Part shown: one piece after another, positions 26,938 through 35,893 of the stretch
How the letters are laid out: each line of letters begins with the position of its first letter
How positions within the stretch are numbered: the stretch's first letter is position 1
NCBI RefSeq assembly: GCF_013170805.1
Contig: NZ_CP051293.1
Location: 2,982,001 to 3,046,000, forward strand
Source: Mesorhizobium sp. NZP2077
GTDB lineage: Bacteria > Pseudomonadota > Alphaproteobacteria > Rhizobiales > Rhizobiaceae
DNA length: 64,000 bases
Reading direction: 5' to 3'
The notes under the pieces: generated by a model
Seen by the model: only the letters and a program-made list of their open reading frames with translations
Database searches by the model: none
What the model was told of the DNA's origin: nothing
Translations under genes and position numbers: made by a program

Positions 26938-27537
26938 ATGAGTTACGCAATTATCGGCTTCGGCAATATCGGCCAGGCTTTGGCCAAGGCGTTTGCCCGC
27001 AAGGGCATCGAAGTATCCGTTGCAACCACGCGCGACCCGGGACGTTTTGCATCCGCCGCGACCGCGATCGGTCCCACGATCATCCCCAAAAAATTAGCGG
27101 ACGCCCTCAAGGCGGACATCATCTTTCTGGCTGTCCGTTTCGAGTCGCACCCAGAGGTCGCGAAGGCGCTCGCCACCTGGCAGGGGAAGACCATCGTCGA
27201 TGTGACCAATGCCTACGGCGTGCCGCCAGAAAAACTGGGGGGACAGCCTTCTTCCAGGTTCGTTGCGCAGGCCTTCACTGGCGGCAGACTGGTCAAGGGC
27301 TTCAACCATCTGGTCGCTGCCGTTCTTGACCACGATCCGGCCGTACATGGTGGCAGGAGGGTCGTGTTCCTGGCGAGCGACGATGACGCTGCCGCGGCGG
27401 AGATCGGTGCGCTCGCGGAAAAGCTCGGTTTCGCGCCGATCAAACTTGGCGGGCTGTCGGAAGGTGGGCTGCTCGTCCAGGCGCGCGGAAATAGCTGGGG
27501 TCAGCTGATCTTCAAGGACCTGGTCAAGTTCGACTGA
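26938..27537 (+). CDS. NAD(P)-binding oxidoreductase (NADPH-dependent F420 reductase-like)
   Basis: The 199-residue protein begins with the Rossmann motif MSYAIIGFGNIGQALAKAFARKG and continues with a strand pattern close to F420H2:NADP reductase and prokaryotic coenzyme reductases (ADIIFLAVRFESHPEVAKAL, KTIVDVTNAYG, FTGGRLVKGFNH). In Proteobacteria such proteins usually use NADPH without F420. AGGAG lies 7 bases upstream. It sits in a same-strand series with the SDRs and probably shares their regulation. Confidence 0.8.
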   Translation: MSYAIIGFGNIGQALAKAFARKGIEVSVATTRDPGRFASAATAIGPTIIPKKLADALKADIIFLAVRFESHPEVAKALATWQGKTIVDVTNAYGVPPEKLGGQPSSRFVAQAFTGGRLVKGFNHLVAAVLDHDPAVHGGRRVVFLASDDDAAAAEIGALAEKLGFAPIKLGGLSEGGLLVQARGNSWGQLIFKDLVKFD

Positions 27538-27621
27538 TGAACACGACGTGCCCACCGGCAGGGCCAAGATGCACGGATCGGATCGAGCGTGATGCGATCC
27601 GTGCGAAATGGAGAAATTCCC

Positions 27622-28035
27622 ATGAGCATTGAGAAGAACATCCAGACCGTGAAGGACTTCTTCGCCGCGATCGGCAGCAGTGACAGGGAGGCTCTGCTGG
27701 CGCTGGTCGCCGAAGACATCGAGTGGATCATTCCGGGCGAGGACTGGCCGCTGGCCGGAACGCGCCGCGGACACGCCGGGCTGGCGGATTTGCTCGAGAC
27801 GGCATCCAGGTCGATAGAAACGTCCGCGGAACCCCGGGAATTCGTGGCGCAAGGAGACCGGGTCCTGGTTGTCGGCGTCGCTACGGGGAGGATCAAAGCC
27901 ACGAACAAGACGTTCGAGGACGACTGGATCTTCGCCATCACGGTCCGGGACGGTAGACTGACCAACATCCGTGAATACGTCGACACGCAAGCGCTGGCCC
28001 GGGCCGCGCAGTTGGACGCGCCCGGGCCTGTCTAG
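27622..28035 (+). CDS. SnoaL-like / nuclear transport factor 2 family protein
   Basis: The 137-residue alpha+beta cone-fold protein has the family pattern VKDFFAAIGSSDREALLALVAEDIEWIIPGED, then RRGHAGLADLLE, and a late GRLTNIREYVDTQALA. Many such proteins are small isomerases, cyclases or binding proteins without a fixed role. The ATG at 27622 is preceded by GGAG. Same-strand neighbours suggest it belongs to the LysR-adjacent oxidoreductase cluster. Confidence 0.85.
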   Translation: MSIEKNIQTVKDFFAAIGSSDREALLALVAEDIEWIIPGEDWPLAGTRRGHAGLADLLETASRSIETSAEPREFVAQGDRVLVVGVATGRIKATNKTFEDDWIFAITVRDGRLTNIREYVDTQALARAAQLDAPGPV

Positions 28036-28143
28036 CGTTGGCCGACTGCGGCTATCGGTTCGGGGAAGGCGGTGGATCAGCCGAAAACCTCCCCATTGTA
28101 CGCCGCGCCCTCGTCTAATGCCCAACCGTAAAGGAGATTTCCG

Positions 28144-28776
28144 ATGTACGACCAATCCAAGCTATCCGAGTTGATCAGGTTCGCACGCATCGATGCGGGC
28201 TCCACCGTGATCGACGTCTACCCAGGCGACGGCGACTGGACGCGCCTCTTCTCCGACATCGTCGGACCAAAGGGTCGAGTCTACAGCTTCGTGCCGGCCG
28301 AAGTCGCCCACTTCAAGAACGATCCGGTCGGCCTCATGCGGACGCTCGCGAAGGAGCCGGGCCGAGAGAACGTCGAAGCCGTCTCCGCGGACCTCGTGGC
28401 GATGCCGGAGGCCACGCAACCAGCGGATGTGCTGTGGATGCACCTGTTCTACCACGATCTCCACACCAAGCTGATTCAGGCCAAGGGCGCGACGGCGGCC
28501 GACTTCAATCGAGCCGTCTACAAGCGCCTGAAGCCCGGCGGGTCCTACGTCATCGTCGACCACGCCGCCGCCCCTGGGTCGGGCACGAGCGACACTCAGG
28601 CGCTGCACCGGATCGACCCTGCCTCCGTTCGCGAGGAGGTGGAGGCGGCCGGCTTCGTACTGGACGCGGAAAGCACCATCCTCGCGAACAAGGACGATCC
28701 GCACTCGATCAAGGTCTTCGATCCCTCGATCAAAGGCGAGACCGATCGCTTCGCCTATCGATTTTTGAAGATCTGA
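28144..28776 (+). CDS. Class I SAM-dependent methyltransferase
   Basis: The 210-residue protein has SAM-binding motif I as STVIDVYPGDGDWTRLFS (about residues 20-37). The acidic loop and later strands (ADVLWMHLFYHDL, RLKPGGSYVIVDHAA) are typical of class I enzymes. AAGGAG lies 7 bases before the ATG. The substrate is unknown. A strong terminator follows at 28861, closing this gene block. Confidence 0.85.
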   Translation: MYDQSKLSELIRFARIDAGSTVIDVYPGDGDWTRLFSDIVGPKGRVYSFVPAEVAHFKNDPVGLMRTLAKEPGRENVEAVSADLVAMPEATQPADVLWMHLFYHDLHTKLIQAKGATAADFNRAVYKRLKPGGSYVIVDHAAAPGSGTSDTQALHRIDPASVREEVEAAGFVLDAESTILANKDDPHSIKVFDPSIKGETDRFAYRFLKI

Positions 28777-28860
28777 CACTGGGCCACTCGCCACTGCGCC
28801 GACAGCCTTCCGGCAGTGGGCATGTGTGGCTTTGTCAACCGGCCTCTCGGCGCAAAAAAA

Positions 28861-28886
28861 GCCCGCCGGAAGTCGGCGGGCTTTTT
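28861..28886. terminator. Strong bidirectional rho-independent terminator
   Basis: Perfect arms GCCCGCCG and CGGCGGGC enclose GAAGT, with a seven-A run before and TTTTT after. It separates the methyltransferase (+) from the outer-membrane gene (-). Confidence 0.9.
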
Positions 28887-28907
28887 GCGTCACAATGCGT
28901 GAGACGG

Positions 28908-29871
28908 TCAGAAGTTGGTCGTCAGTCTCAGGAACGCCCCGTGATAGACACGGGTGGTATCAGATCCGCCGCCCGATTTCGTGAAATCGATTCCAGGCAA
29001 GGCGTCGAAATACGCATCCGCTCGATATCCCACCGCCACCTTGGTGGTTTCCGTGAAGTTGTATGTCAACGCCAATGACGCATCGAGGTTGAACACGCCC
29101 TTTTTGTCGGACTGGTTGATCGTCGCACCTTGTTCGACCGTAAATGTCCGGTCGCGCTTGAGAGCGAACAGGTACGCGGCGCCCGCGCCATAGTCCACGC
29201 CCCACTGGCCCGATATAGGCATACTGCCTTCGACCGCGATGCGTGGGCCGAGGCCCTGGAAGCGGCTCTTCAGATAGGCGCTGTCCGTAGACGTCAGCGA
29301 TCCCAAGCCGGTATCGGTGTAAGCAACACCTGGACCGCTTATCTTCTCGCTCAGGTCGGCGTAGCGCAGCCCAAGCTTGACCTGAGCCTGTCCGGCTCCG
29401 ATGCCGAGGTCGCGGCCCACCGCGAAATCGGCAACGAAATGCGACGAGCGCACATGGACCGTTCCGGCACGCGCGTCCGTGGTGTCAAATGAGCTGTTGG
29501 GTCCGCTTGTGCCGTCTCCCGGCGGCCGCGCAAAGGTGACGACTTCAGTCGCGTCGTGATTCTTGTTGCGCTTGTTCCAGCCGTAGCGGAAGGCTGCGCT
29601 GACATGCCAGGCTTCATTGATGCGGTAGTCGAGACCCGCTGCTACTTCACCGCCTGCTCCCGCGAAGGGAGAGAAGAAGTCAGGGAGGCGTGTTCGGATA
29701 CAGACGGTCGCCATTCGCCCAGTTCACACCACCTTCGATGAAGACCGTCAGCGGCAACGAAGCTGCAACCGGAAGCGAGGTATCGGCGAGATCGGCGGCG
29801 GGCGCCGCCGGCGCCAAGGCCGCCAACGCAATGGACGAGACGCCCAGAAGCAGTACTTTTCTCAAATGCAT
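28908..29871 (-). pseudogene. Frameshifted outer-membrane beta-barrel protein (Lpg1974-like)
   Basis: The 5' part (ATG 29871) encodes a signal peptide and start of mature protein (LLLGVSSIALAALAPAAPAADLADTSLP, then GGVNWANGDRLYPNTPP), then hits a stop. The next frame continues directly with DFFSPFAGAGGEVAAGLDYRI and runs to 28908 through barrel-like strands. It has the family's HFVADFAVGRDLGIG and FQGLGPRIAVEGS blocks and ends on a terminal Phe (LRLTTNF). One extra C in the CCTCCC run near 29690 explains the shift. The reading as a porin-like barrel is firm; Lpg1974 membership is from memory of family motifs. The run is short, so phase variation is possible but not the simplest reading. Confidence 0.75.
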
Positions 29872-30027
29872 GATGATTCCCAAGCCCAATTAATTCCCCA
29901 ACGTCACATGAGGCCGGGCTGATTAAATATTCAACTCACGCGGATATTATTAAATTAGAATTCTCGCGTCTGTTGCAAAAAATGCCAGAGACGCTACCAG
30001 CGGTGGCAAGGCGGTAAGGAGGCCAGT

Positions 30028-30879
30028 TTGTCCCATCAATCCGGAATAGTTTGGCTGGCGTCATACCCGAAGTCCGGCAACACCTGGACGCGGCATTTCC
30101 TTCACAGCCTCCTGAGGGTCTTGCATGGCGAGGCTGGTGCGCAGTCGATCAACAATATGGGGCGCTTCTCCAGCGGCGAGGCCGGGAGATGGCGCTATTC
30201 CGTCCTGGCCGGGCGGGAAATAACCAAGGAAGACATGGAACTGATTCCGACGCTGCGTCCCAAGGTTCAGATCAGGATCGCTGACGAAGCGGGTGGTGTC
30301 GCCTTTATCAAGACGCACAATGCCTTGCTGATGGACGAGGGTCAGCCAGTCATCAGTCCCGCCGCGACGGCGGGCGCCGTTTACATCGTCAGGAACCCGC
30401 TCGATGTGGTCATCTCATTGTCGCACCATCGCGGCAGGCCAATCGATGAGACAATCGATTTCATGGCCTGTGAAGGCATGCGCACGACGATCAGCGAAAA
30501 GCAGGTGTACGAAATCTGGGGCTCCTGGAGCGAGCATGTGCACAGCTGGACCCGGTCGGGGCATGCGGCAATCTACGTCATGCGATATGAAGACATGCTC
30601 GCCGACCAAGCCAAGACCTTCGCCGGACTTGCCAATCATCTCAAGATGAATCCATCTGCCGCCGAACTCGACAGCGCGCTCGACATGTCGTCATTCGAGA
30701 GACTGCAGGCCGAGGAAAAGGAGGGCGGTTTTCGGGAGCGACCTGAAGCGGCCACGGCGAACTTCTTCCGTGCGGGCAAAACCGATCAATGGCGCGAGGT
30801 TCTAACGCCGAGCCAGGTAGACCAGATCGTAACCAAGCACCATGCTCAAATGGAACGGTTCGGTTATTTGCCGAGCTGA
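30028..30879 (+). CDS. Sulfotransferase domain-containing protein
   Basis: The 283-residue protein has the PAPS 5'-phosphosulfate loop YPKSGNTWTRHFLHSLL at about residues 12-28, and the 3'-phosphate-binding region YIVRNPLDVVISLSHH at about 116-131. The C-terminal PAPS motif region is FRAGKTDQWREVLTP. Its likely reaction is transfer of sulfate from PAPS to a hydroxyl or amine; in rhizobia such enzymes can modify Nod factors or polysaccharides, but the acceptor here is unknown. The start is TTG at 30028, backed by TAAGGAGG with good spacing. It stands alone. Confidence 0.87.
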   Translation: MSHQSGIVWLASYPKSGNTWTRHFLHSLLRVLHGEAGAQSINNMGRFSSGEAGRWRYSVLAGREITKEDMELIPTLRPKVQIRIADEAGGVAFIKTHNALLMDEGQPVISPAATAGAVYIVRNPLDVVISLSHHRGRPIDETIDFMACEGMRTTISEKQVYEIWGSWSEHVHSWTRSGHAAIYVMRYEDMLADQAKTFAGLANHLKMNPSAAELDSALDMSSFERLQAEEKEGGFRERPEAATANFFRAGKTDQWREVLTPSQVDQIVTKHHAQMERFGYLPS

Positions 30880-31295
30880 CTGCACGGCATGACGCTTTTC
30901 CTACTTGATCGGCGCCATGAGGCTTCCTCGGCGATGGTCGAGCTTCATCGCCACGGTGTGTCGGAAGTCGGTCTGCTCGCTCGCCGTGCCGCCGAAATGG
31001 TGCATGCCGCCATTTTCTCGAAATTGCAGACCGTCATGCCCTTGGTCCACCGGAGAGCCCTTCGCCGCCGGCACTTTGATGCCTGAGGCGGTGCATACGA
31101 AAAGCGCATTGCGCGTGGTGGACGCCAAGTGACAAATTGCCGTCAGCCTGATACGGTCGTCGATGACCTACACTGGCCGTCATCGCAAGTTTGACGAGGG
31201 ATGGCGTACCCACGAGGCCTCCGCCAACGCACTTGTCTTGGCTGGCGGAAAGAGGGTTGGATTGTTCGGACCGCTCCGTCCCGATGGGGGTTAGC
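30880..31295. other. Intergenic, no convincing gene
   Basis: Short frames on both strands lack ribosome sites and recognisable motifs. One minus-strand frame (30901-31128) has protein-like composition but only a TTG start without a ribosome site, so it is not called. Confidence 0.5.
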
Positions 31296-31805
31296 ATGTC
31301 CGCCTTACGACGTGTCCTTTCGGTTCTATCGCTCACGCTTCCCTTGGCGATATATGCAGAGCGCGCTTCGGCAGAAATAAGAATATGCAATAATTTTTCG
31401 CAGACTGTTTATTTTTCTATCGGATACGCCCAGCCGGGCTACGATTCCTTCATGTCTCGCGGATGGCTTATATTGAATCCGAACGGCGGTTGCGACCAGT
31501 TCGACAGCGCCCTTCATCTTTCCGTATTTTGGTACTACGCGGAGACCAACGCATACTACGTACGAAAGCACGTCAAAACGACGAACACATGGGGATCCGT
31601 GCACCCGGACAAGCAGTTATGGATCGCGCAATACTCGTTTAATATTATTGATAACCCAGGTATGGGTCGGCCACCCGATCCGGGAGCGAAATTGGTCGGC
31701 TTTGCCAAGTCAATTGAAGCCAGCGGTTCCGAACTGAATGAGACGCTGACGATCGAGGCGGACGGGATCAACGTCACGCAGAGCATCAAGAACGATAGCC
31801 AATAG
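31296..31805 (+). CDS. Exported DUF1036-like protein
   Basis: The 169-residue protein has a signal peptide (VLSVLSLTLPLAIYAERASAE). The mature start EIRICNNFSQTVYFSIGYAQPGYDSFMSRGWLILNPNGGCDQF has the hallmark spacing of DUF1036: a Cys in the first strand, then a GW...G-C segment. The gene is AT-richer than its neighbours (codons such as ATA and TTT are frequent), suggesting transfer. A G-rich stretch precedes ATG 31296; an ATG 12 bases upstream is the alternative. It is probably periplasmic or cell-surface. Confidence 0.7.
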   Translation: MSALRRVLSVLSLTLPLAIYAERASAEIRICNNFSQTVYFSIGYAQPGYDSFMSRGWLILNPNGGCDQFDSALHLSVFWYYAETNAYYVRKHVKTTNTWGSVHPDKQLWIAQYSFNIIDNPGMGRPPDPGAKLVGFAKSIEASGSELNETLTIEADGINVTQSIKNDSQ

Positions 31806-31895
31806 CTTTGTTCGGCCGAGCCTCGAGCCTTCATGGCTGGTGGGTTTTGACAGGCCGCTTTGGTGCAAAGCGAAGTTTCTACCTCGAGGTCCGCT

Positions 31896-33557
31896 TCACC
31901 CCTTCCGCTTCTCCACCTCCGCCTTCCTCAGCAGGAACCGCTGGATCTTGCCGCTTGGCGTCTTCGGCAGCTCCGCCACGAAGTCGATCTCGCGCGGATA
32001 GGCGTGGGCCGAAAGCCGTTTTTTGACATGCTGCGCAAGCTCCTCGGCCAGCTGCGAGCTGCCCTGGTAGGCCGGCGCCAGGATGACGAAGGCCTTGACG
32101 ATTTCGGTGCGCTGCGGGTCGGGCACGCCGACCACGGCCGCTTCGTTGACCGCGGGATGTTCGATGAGCGCGCTTTCGACATCGAAAGGGCCGATGCGAT
32201 AGCCTGACGAGGTGATGACATCGTCGGCACGGCCGATGAAGGAGACCGAGCCGTCCGGCTCGTATTCGACCGTGTCGCCGGTGCGGTAATAGCCGCCCAC
32301 AATCGCCGGCGTCTGCTCTTGGTGATAGCCGTCGAACCAGCGCAGCGGCGAGTTGGCGATGTCGACGGCGAGGATGCCGGGCTGGTTGGGGCCGAGTTCG
32401 TTGTCGGCCTCGTCCAGCACCACCATGCGGTAGCCCGGCATGGCGAAGCCGGCGGAGCCCGCACGCACAGTATGCCCAAGGCCATGGTGGTTGTTGACCA
32501 TCATGCCATTCTCGGTCTGGCCGTAATGGTCGTGGATGGGCGCACCAAGATGAGCGTCGAACCAGCGGATCACTTCCGGGTTGAGCGGCTCGCCGGCGCT
32601 GCTCACCACCCGCAGCCGGCCCTTGATGCGGGCGGCGGCCTCGGGTCCTTCGGCGAGCAGCATGCGGAAGGCGGTGGGTGAGCCGGCCAGGCTGGTGACG
32701 CCGAGCCGCTCGACGACGTCGTATGTGCTTTTGGCGGTGAAGGCGCCCTCGTTGAAGGTGGTGGCGATGCCAAGCAGCAAGGGGCCTGTGATGGCGTAGT
32801 AGAGGCCATAGGCCCAACCGGGATCGGCGATGTTCCAGAAGATGTCGTCGGGGCGGAGCCCGATGGCGTCGCGCATATAGGCGCCGAAGGCGAGCAGCGC
32901 GCTGAGTGGCACCGGCACGCCCTTGGGCAGGCCCGTTGTTCCCGAAGTCGACATCATCATGAACAGGTCATCGCCCTTGCGCATGACGGGTTCGCAATCC
33001 GGCGAGGCGGCAGCGAGGGCGGTTCGAAAATCGATGTCGCCTTGGGGCAAGGCATCGCCGGTGCCAAGGATGGTTGCCACACGCGGGCAGGTCTCCATCT
33101 CTTCAAGCTTGCCGCGATTGGCCGGGTTGGTCACCACCAGTTTGGCGCCGCTGTAGCCGAGCCGATGCTCGATCGCCTTCGGGCCGAAGGCGGTGAACAG
33201 CGGCTGGTAGACGGCGCCGATGCGCCAGGTGCCGAGGATCAGCGCGACCAGTTCGGGAATGCGCGGCAGCATGCCGGCGACGACATCGCCGGGACCGACG
33301 CCGAGTTGCTTGAGCAGGTTGGCAACGCTGCCCGATAGGGCGTCGAGGTCGTCGAAGCTGAACTCGCGCAACTCGCCGCCGGCCGAAATCGCGCGCAGCG
33401 CCAGCCGGTTCTCACCGGTATGGCGGCCACAGCATTCGACGTAGGCATTAATGCCGGTCACGGGGTCGCCGTGCAGCCTGGCGACTTCATCCTCGATGCG
33501 GAAGCGCGCAACGGCATCGTCGTAGCGCGGCAGGCTGGCTGCTGGCGTCCTGGTCAT
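31896..33557 (-). CDS. AMP-binding acyl-CoA synthetase
   Basis: The 553-residue ANL-superfamily enzyme has the P-loop-like MMSTSGTTGLPKGVPVP at about residues 205-221. Motif A5 is DHYGQTENGMM, and the YRTGDTVEYEPDG/SSGYRIGPFDVE hinge region and C-terminal Lys (TPSGKIQR) are all present. The acetyl-CoA synthetase-like wording suggests activation of a short or medium-chain carboxylic acid to its CoA thioester. The ATG at 33557 follows GGAGG. The frame stays open upstream, but that part is antisense to the serine hydrolase gene and is not coding. Cytoplasmic. Confidence 0.92.
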   Translation of the reverse strand: MTRTPAASLPRYDDAVARFRIEDEVARLHGDPVTGINAYVECCGRHTGENRLALRAISAGGELREFSFDDLDALSGSVANLLKQLGVGPGDVVAGMLPRIPELVALILGTWRIGAVYQPLFTAFGPKAIEHRLGYSGAKLVVTNPANRGKLEEMETCPRVATILGTGDALPQGDIDFRTALAAASPDCEPVMRKGDDLFMMMSTSGTTGLPKGVPVPLSALLAFGAYMRDAIGLRPDDIFWNIADPGWAYGLYYAITGPLLLGIATTFNEGAFTAKSTYDVVERLGVTSLAGSPTAFRMLLAEGPEAAARIKGRLRVVSSAGEPLNPEVIRWFDAHLGAPIHDHYGQTENGMMVNNHHGLGHTVRAGSAGFAMPGYRMVVLDEADNELGPNQPGILAVDIANSPLRWFDGYHQEQTPAIVGGYYRTGDTVEYEPDGSVSFIGRADDVITSSGYRIGPFDVESALIEHPAVNEAAVVGVPDPQRTEIVKAFVILAPAYQGSSQLAEELAQHVKKRLSAHAYPREIDFVAELPKTPSGKIQRFLLRKAEVEKRKG

Positions 33558-33728
33558 GGCAATCCTCCCTCGGCGGCGCATCTTCTCCCCATGGGTGCGC
33601 CGCCGGGAGATTGCCCGAAAACGCAGCGCGGGTCGATTGCGGCGAAAGTCCAGAGGTGAGCCAGCATTGGCCTCGCCGGCGCCAGGCTGTACTATTGTCG
33701 GGTGGACGCACGGAGGGGAGGCGCGAGC

Positions 33729-35285
33729 ATGCGGCTTGATCGGAAACTCTGTCATTTGAGGATTTGGGCCGCCATCGCCGCAATGGTGCTTTGGCCCCAT
33801 GCCGCATTGGCCGACCCCGTCACACCCGAGCGCATAGCTGCCGCCCTGCCGAAGCTGGAAGCGCTGGCGCAAGCCGCCGTCTCCGACGGTGGCGTGCCCG
33901 GTCTCGCCATAGCGGTCGTGCATGATGACCAGGTGGTCTTCCTGAAAGGGTTCGGGCATCGCGAGGCCGGCAAGCCGGAGGCCGTCGATCCGGACACGGT
34001 GTTCCAGATCGCCTCGCTTTCCAAGCCGGTCTCCGCCACCGTGGTGGCGGCGCTGGTCAGCGACGGAATCGTGTCCTGGGATTCTAAGATCACCGACCTC
34101 GATCCGGCCTTCCGGCTGGCCGATCCCTATCCAACCAGTCAACTCACCGTCCGCGACCTGTTTTCGCACCGCAGCGGGCTTCCGGGCACTGCCGGAGACG
34201 ACCTCGAGGACATTGGCTACGATCGGGCCGAGATCCTGCATCGGCTGCGGTTCGTGCCGCCATCGTCGAGCTTTCGCGCCGGCTATTCCTACAGCAATTT
34301 CGGACTGACCGAGGGCGCCATCGCGGCCGCCATGCCGACAGGCAAGCCCTGGGAGGAGGTCGCCGAGGAGAAACTCTATCGTCCGGTCGGCATGGCTTCG
34401 ACCAGTTCGCGTCTCGCTGATTTCGTCAAGCACGCCAATCGCGCGGCACTCCACATCAAGGTCGATGGCGCCTGGGCCGCGAAGATAAAGCGCGATCCGG
34501 ATGCGCAGGCGCCCGCGGGCGGCGTCAGTTCCACCGCACGCGATCTCTCGCAATGGGTGCGCCTCATCCTTGGCAACGGGGCCTATGGAGGCAAGACGGT
34601 GATTGCCGCCGATGCGCTGGATCAGACGCATGTGCCGCTGATGACGCGGGGCAAGAACCCTGTCTCGGGCGGCGCATCGTTCTACGGCCTCGGCTGGAAT
34701 GTCGAATTCGGCCGCCATGGCCTGAGCTGGGGCCATGCGGGTGCCTTCAGCGTCGGCGCGCGTACGCTGGTGACGGTCTTCCCGGAGGAGAAGCTTGGCA
34801 TCGTCATCCTCGCCAACGCCTTCCCGACAGGCGTGCCGGAGGGGCTGTCCGACAGTTTTGCCGATCTCGTTTTCGAGGGTTCGGTCGAGAAGGACTGGAT
34901 CAAGGCGTGGGACGGCATCTACGGCGGCATGTTCGGGCCGGTGGTCGAGGCGGCCAAGGCTACCTATGCCACGAAGCCGTCTCCGGCAAGGCCGGGCGCA
35001 CCGGCCGGTGCCTATGCCGGCCGCTACATCAACGACTTCTTCGGCGACGCGGTCGTGGCGAGCGCGGGAGACAGCCTTGTGCTCAAGGTCGGCCCGGCCG
35101 GCGCCCGGTCCTACTCACTGACGCATTTCGACGGCGATCTGTTCCTGACCTTCCCCGACGCCGAGATGCCGGACAGGCCGACCGGCGTGAGCTTCGTCGT
35201 CGGCCCCGACGGCAAGGCGTCGGCCATGACCATAGGCTTCCTCGACGACAACCGTCTCGGCACACTGCGGCGGGTGGGTGACTAA
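33729..35285 (+). CDS. Serine hydrolase, class C beta-lactamase/esterase family
   Basis: The 518-residue exported protein has a signal peptide (IWAAIAAMVLWPHAALA). The catalytic SxxK lies in IASLSKPVSATVV (about residue 98), the Tyr motif is YSYSNFGLTEGAI (about 183), and an HAG triad lies in SWGHAGAFSVG. A C-terminal lipocalin-like domain (about residues 400-518) follows, as in many family S12 proteins. It could be a peptidase, esterase or beta-lactamase. GGGGAGG lies before ATG 33729. It is divergent to the acyl-CoA synthetase. Confidence 0.9.
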   Translation: MRLDRKLCHLRIWAAIAAMVLWPHAALADPVTPERIAAALPKLEALAQAAVSDGGVPGLAIAVVHDDQVVFLKGFGHREAGKPEAVDPDTVFQIASLSKPVSATVVAALVSDGIVSWDSKITDLDPAFRLADPYPTSQLTVRDLFSHRSGLPGTAGDDLEDIGYDRAEILHRLRFVPPSSSFRAGYSYSNFGLTEGAIAAAMPTGKPWEEVAEEKLYRPVGMASTSSRLADFVKHANRAALHIKVDGAWAAKIKRDPDAQAPAGGVSSTARDLSQWVRLILGNGAYGGKTVIAADALDQTHVPLMTRGKNPVSGGASFYGLGWNVEFGRHGLSWGHAGAFSVGARTLVTVFPEEKLGIVILANAFPTGVPEGLSDSFADLVFEGSVEKDWIKAWDGIYGGMFGPVVEAAKATYATKPSPARPGAPAGAYAGRYINDFFGDAVVASAGDSLVLKVGPAGARSYSLTHFDGDLFLTFPDAEMPDRPTGVSFVVGPDGKASAMTIGFLDDNRLGTLRRVGD

Positions 35286-35893
35286 GGGCTGGCAGGGTGG
35301 AGTTGCCGTTCGGCTCAGTTGTTAGGCGAGCACGTTACGCCAGAAGCTGCTGTTCGGACGTGCGTTTCTCAACGACCGGGACGGGGCCGGAAGCGAACCG
35401 GCGGCTGTTAGGATGATCGAGCCAGAAAGCCGACCTTTGCCTTGAGCCTTCGAACCGACCTCTCGGTGGGCTGCGCCTGATCGGCAGCTCCCAGAGGACA
35501 GGCTTCATGAGGTTGTGCGGATCCAGGGCCACCCAGGGAGAACGCTTCCGCCGAGCGATCCGGAAGATCGTTGGGCAAGTGCCTTCAACACGTCGGTCAA
35601 ACTCCCGGTCCCTCCCCTGAGAGCGGGGTCACCGGGGCTGCGCCGAAGCGGTGCGCAGGCTGCTCACGAAACCTCGGCGAATGTCCAGCAGGAACTGCTC
35701 GTGGCCGGTCTGTTCGCATAGCGCCTCACAGCTGTCCGGACGGGAGGTTGAGCGTTTGGAGGCTGGCGGAAGCGATGAAGCCCCTGGCGATGAAGGCCGC
35801 GCCGCCGGGGACACGGGAACGCCATCGGGCGCAGCCCGGTAGGGCTCGCGCCCTCCCTCCTGAGCGAATGCATCGGCGTGGTCTTCAGTCGAC
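35286..35893. other. Intergenic, about 600 bases, no gene identified
   Basis: Both strands have short frames with protein-like pieces on the minus strand (for example HEQFLLDIRRGFVSSL and FWLDHPNSRRFASG), but no continuous domain, start or ribosome site. It may be a decayed gene or mobile-element remnant; I cannot name it. Confidence 0.4.

Noticed and set aside
30901-31128. Minus-strand frame of 75 codons with protein-like sequence
   Set aside because: It has only a TTG start and no ribosome site or recognised motif; kept as unannotated intergenic DNA.
33558-34736. Minus-strand open frame continuing upstream of the acyl-CoA synthetase start
   Set aside because: It is antisense to the serine hydrolase gene, has no family similarity, and the synthetase has a strong ribosome site at 33557.
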